From an uncultured Pseudomonadota bacterium (GTDB taxonomy: Bacteria; Lernaellota; Lernaellaia; Lernaellales; Lernaellaceae): DNA of 8,404 nt. The notes under the pieces were generated by a model that did not search any database, had not been told where the DNA came from, and saw only the letters and a program-made list of their open reading frames with translations. The stretch lies in NCBI GenBank assembly GCA_937967875.1, contig CALBTQ010000159.1:1-8404 (forward strand), in the 5' to 3' direction. Positions 6,536-8,404 of the stretch are shown here, piece by piece (the first letter of the stretch is position 1; the number at the start of each line of letters is the position of its first letter). A program made the translations under genes and the position numbers.

Positions 6536-6604
6536 ATTGCGATAGACAAGCAGGGCGAGTTACGCGCGTCGACGGCTCGCCGTTTCAGCGACGGGGAGTG
6601 AGTC

Positions 6605-7162
6605 ATGTACGAAACGCAATGCCCGCAATGCAAGGCCGCGATGATTCGCGACGAATACGAAGGCGTGGAGATCGAACGCTGCGAGAAATGCGGCGGTCTG
6701 TGGATCACGCAGCCGAACCTCACCATGATCATCCGGCGGCGGATCGAGCGCTTCACGCCCGAGGTCATCGCCCAGGCGCGCAAGATGGTTCGCGAGCGCA
6801 AGATGCCCGACACCGAAAGCGCGCGCCTGTTGCTGTGTCCCGACTGCGGCAAGAAACTGCCGGCATTTTTGTACAACTACAGCTCGGGCATCGTGCTCAA
6901 TCGCTGCGCGCAGGGGCACGGCGTCTTCCTGGATCCGGGCGAGTTGGAGTTGGTGCAGGCGCACACCGAGTTGCTCGAAGCGGCGATGGACGGGCTGTTT
7001 ACAACTTACGTGGAGAATCCGGCGGCCGTGTTCGATTCGCCGGCGAAAGCGGAGAACATCGCTTTGACCCCAGCCGAGCGCGAAGCGGCGGCGGATTGGC
7101 GCGAAACGCCGCCGTCGGTCAAGGAACGGTTTTTGTCCTGGCTCGACAAGCTGCTCGACTGA
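6605..7162 (+). CDS. Protein with two TFIIB-type zinc ribbons, function unknown
   Basis: This is a 185-residue protein with two zf-TFIIB-like ribbons. Ribbon 1 is C6-x2-C9 ... C26-x2-C29 followed by GGLW. Ribbon 2 is C78-x2-C81 ... C101-x3-H105 followed by GVFLDPGELE, the typical ending of this domain. A basic helical stretch (about 43-67) joins them. The C-terminal third (120-185) has no recognised domain and looks helical. There is no signal peptide or transmembrane segment, so it is cytoplasmic. Members of this family are widespread in bacteria, and I know of no settled function. GGGGAG six nt before the ATG supports the start. It follows the parA-like gene by 98 nt on the same strand, and its stop abuts that of proC, which converges on it. 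Confidence 0.85.
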   Translation: MYETQCPQCKAAMIRDEYEGVEIERCEKCGGLWITQPNLTMIIRRRIERFTPEVIAQARKMVRERKMPDTESARLLLCPDCGKKLPAFLYNYSSGIVLNRCAQGHGVFLDPGELELVQAHTELLEAAMDGLFTTYVENPAAVFDSPAKAENIALTPAEREAAADWRETPPSVKERFLSWLDKLLD

Positions 7163-7987
7163 TTATTTTTTCTGCCCCAACGCTTTGCTTTTCAGTGAGG
7201 CCGCTTCCACGGCGTCCATGACCGTCGAGCGGAAGGTGCCGCGCTCCAGTTCGCGTAGGCCGGCGAAGGTCGTGCCGCCCGGCGTGGCGACCAGGTCGCG
7301 CAGCTCGCCCGCGTGGCGGCCGGTCTTGATGAACATTTTCGCCGCGCCGAACACCGTCTGCGAAGCCAGCAGGTTGCTCACCTTGCGCGCCAGCCCCAGT
7401 TGTACGCCGGCGTCCGAGAGTGCTTCGATCATCATGAAGACGAAGGCCGGGCCCGAGCCCGACAGACCGGTGACCACGTCCATGAGTTCTTCGCTTTGCA
7501 CGACGACCGTTTTGCCGACGGTCTCGAAAATGCCGCGCGCGATCTGCATGTCCTCTTCGGTGGCGTGTTTGCCGGCGAACAGCGCCGACGCGCCTTCGAG
7601 CACCAGCGCCGGGGCGTTGGGCATGACGCGGATGATGCGCACGTTTTTATCGCCGAAGGCCGCGCCGATGCGCTCGGTGGTGATGCCCGCGGCGATGGAA
7701 ACGATCAGCGGCGATTCGTCGACGGCGTCGGCCATGTCGGCGAGCACCTGATCGATGTATTGCGGTTTGACGGCCAGCACGAGAATGTCGCAGCGATGCG
7801 CCAGCGACCGGTTGTCCCTGGTCACTTCGATGCCGTAGGTGTCCACGATGAAGTTGCGGCGGTCTTCGAGCACTTCGGTGGCCAGCAGGTGGGCGCGGTC
7901 GGCCGTTTCGGCGGTCAATAGGCCGCGTAACAGCACTTCGCCCATGTTGCCCACGCCGACGATGCCGATGGTTTTATCGGTAAACAT
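7163..7987 (-). CDS. proC: Pyrroline-5-carboxylate reductase
   Basis: This 274-residue cytoplasmic enzyme reduces 1-pyrroline-5-carboxylate to proline with NAD(P)H, the last step of proline synthesis. The Rossmann loop is GVGNMG (11-16). Other family motifs are VKPQ (73-76), RVMPNAPALV (120-129), LSGSGPAFVF (175-184) and the P5CR signature VATPGGTTFAGLREL (233-247). Length and motifs are complete, so it should be active. The ATG at 7987 is chosen because GGAGG lies just upstream (4-nt spacing). An in-frame TTG at 8002 would add five residues and place that site inside the gene. The gene converges with the zinc-ribbon gene with no bases between the two stop codons. Confidence 0.95.
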   Translation of the reverse strand: MFTDKTIGIVGVGNMGEVLLRGLLTAETADRAHLLATEVLEDRRNFIVDTYGIEVTRDNRSLAHRCDILVLAVKPQYIDQVLADMADAVDESPLIVSIAAGITTERIGAAFGDKNVRIIRVMPNAPALVLEGASALFAGKHATEEDMQIARGIFETVGKTVVVQSEELMDVVTGLSGSGPAFVFMMIEALSDAGVQLGLARKVSNLLASQTVFGAAKMFIKTGRHAGELRDLVATPGGTTFAGLRELERGTFRSTVMDAVEAASLKSKALGQKK

Positions 7988-8106
7988 AGATCCTCCACGC
8001 AACAGTCGCCGCCGCGCGGCGAACGAAATTCATCAAACGAATGCCGGATGAAAGTACAAGGTGAGTTGTTACTAATACCGTATCGGACGGGGAAAAGAAA
8101 CTGCGC

Positions 8107-8358
8107 TTACAGAAATTTGCCGACCCACAGTCCGCCGAGCCGCACGGTCATGTTGGCGACGGACATGACAGCGCCGGGGGCGTTGAGTTTTTTCAGGTCG
8201 CGCGTCATCGCGGGCAGCAAGGCGCGTACGGTCGTTTCCTCCAATTGCCGGGTGGAAATGCCGTGGGCGGTCAGCGCCCGCGCGGCTTCGCGGCTGTGAC
8301 GGAACGCCTGGTTGAGCACGCCCAGCGTATGGTCGCTGCGCACGTGATCGACCATTGC
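8107..8358 (-). CDS. C-terminal fragment of an unrecognised protein (5' end lost to adapter)
   Basis: An open minus-strand frame gives 83 genomic codons ending in TAA (8109-8107). Its reading continues into adapter sequence at 8359, so any N-terminus beyond that is artificial. The visible part is mostly helical in character, with basic residues and a C-terminus reading MTVRLGGLWVGKFL. There are no cysteines and I recognise no motif. The Met at 8355 could be internal or a start. Lying 119 nt upstream of proC on the same strand, it may share a transcript with it. It is real coding sequence by composition and by context, but product and family are unknown. Confidence 0.5.
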   Translation of the reverse strand, partial: AMVDHVRSDHTLGVLNQAFRHSREAARALTAHGISTRQLEETTVRALLPAMTRDLKKLNAPGAVMSVANMTVRLGGLWVGKFL

Positions 8359-8404
8359 AGATCGGAAGAGCACACGTCTGAACTCCAGTCACCGAATACG
8401 ATCT
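8359..8404 (+). other. Illumina TruSeq adapter with index (non-genomic contamination)
   Basis: From 8359 the sequence is the TruSeq read-through adapter, beginning AGATCGGAAGAGC and ending CCAGTCAC at 8392. An 8-nt i7 index CGAATACG (8393-8400) and ATCT, the start of the common P7 tail, follow. Translated on the minus strand it yields the well-known contaminant peptide TGVQTCALPI. Genomic sequence ends at 8358. Confidence 0.98.

Noticed and set aside
8011..8020. GCCGCGCGGC palindrome upstream of proC
   Set aside because: It is a short all-GC palindrome expected by chance in this composition, and no other copy was noticed.
1..8358. Mobile elements, CRISPR arrays, tRNA or rRNA genes
   Set aside because: I saw no transposase, integrase, terminal repeats, spaced direct repeats or RNA-gene signatures on either strand.
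8072..8392. 106-codon minus-strand open frame starting in the adapter
   Set aside because: Its N-terminus is the known adapter-derived contaminant peptide, and the frame overlaps the more plausible 8107-8358 fragment.

Overview
This is a GC-rich bacterial chromosomal segment, tightly packed with genes and with mostly clear Shine-Dalgarno sites. The gene set is a poly(A) polymerase-type nucleotidyltransferase, a SPOR-domain membrane protein, a long-form glucose-1-phosphate thymidylyltransferase, RuvX/YqgF, a ParA-family ATPase and ProC. This suggests a Gram-negative, 'deltaproteobacteria-like' lineage (Desulfobacterota/Myxococcota or a related uncultured phylum). That assignment is inferred from gene content only. 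The last 46 bases (8359-8404) are not genomic. They are Illumina TruSeq read-through adapter with an 8-nt index, so this is the end of an untrimmed contig, probably from a draft or metagenome assembly.

Layout. (1) 1-1329, minus strand: a nucleotidyltransferase of the PcnB/CCA-adding superfamily, cut at its C-terminus by the window edge. (2) 1330-1508: a divergent intergenic region. (3) 1509-5484, plus strand: six close-packed genes that look like one operon. They are a secreted alpha/beta hydrolase, a nitrilase-superfamily protein whose catalytic cysteine is glycine, a 63-residue four-cysteine protein, a membrane-anchored SPOR protein, an RmlA-type sugar nucleotidyltransferase with a left-handed beta-helix tail, and RuvX. 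Three of the junctions are 4-base overlaps or a 3-base gap. (4) 5485-5681: a 197-nt leader with two mutually exclusive inverted repeats and a candidate promoter. (5) 5682-7162, plus strand: a ParA/Soj-like ATPase without a ParB beside it, then a protein with two TFIIB-type zinc ribbons. (6) 7163-7987, minus strand: ProC, convergent with the zinc-ribbon gene with no bases between the stop codons. (7) 8107-8358, minus strand: the C-terminal 83 codons of an unrecognised gene upstream of proC, cut off by the adapter.

Functionally the window is mostly housekeeping: RNA 3'-end metabolism, proline synthesis, rRNA maturation or DNA repair, and precursors for cell-surface sugars. The items that deserve a second look are the Cys-to-Gly nitrilase homologue and the conserved-looking small Cys protein translationally coupled to it, the orphan ParA plus zinc-ribbon pair with its structured leader, and the adapter artefact, which creates false protein N-termini. 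I saw no mobile element, CRISPR array, tRNA or rRNA, and nothing that clearly amounts to a new multi-gene system.
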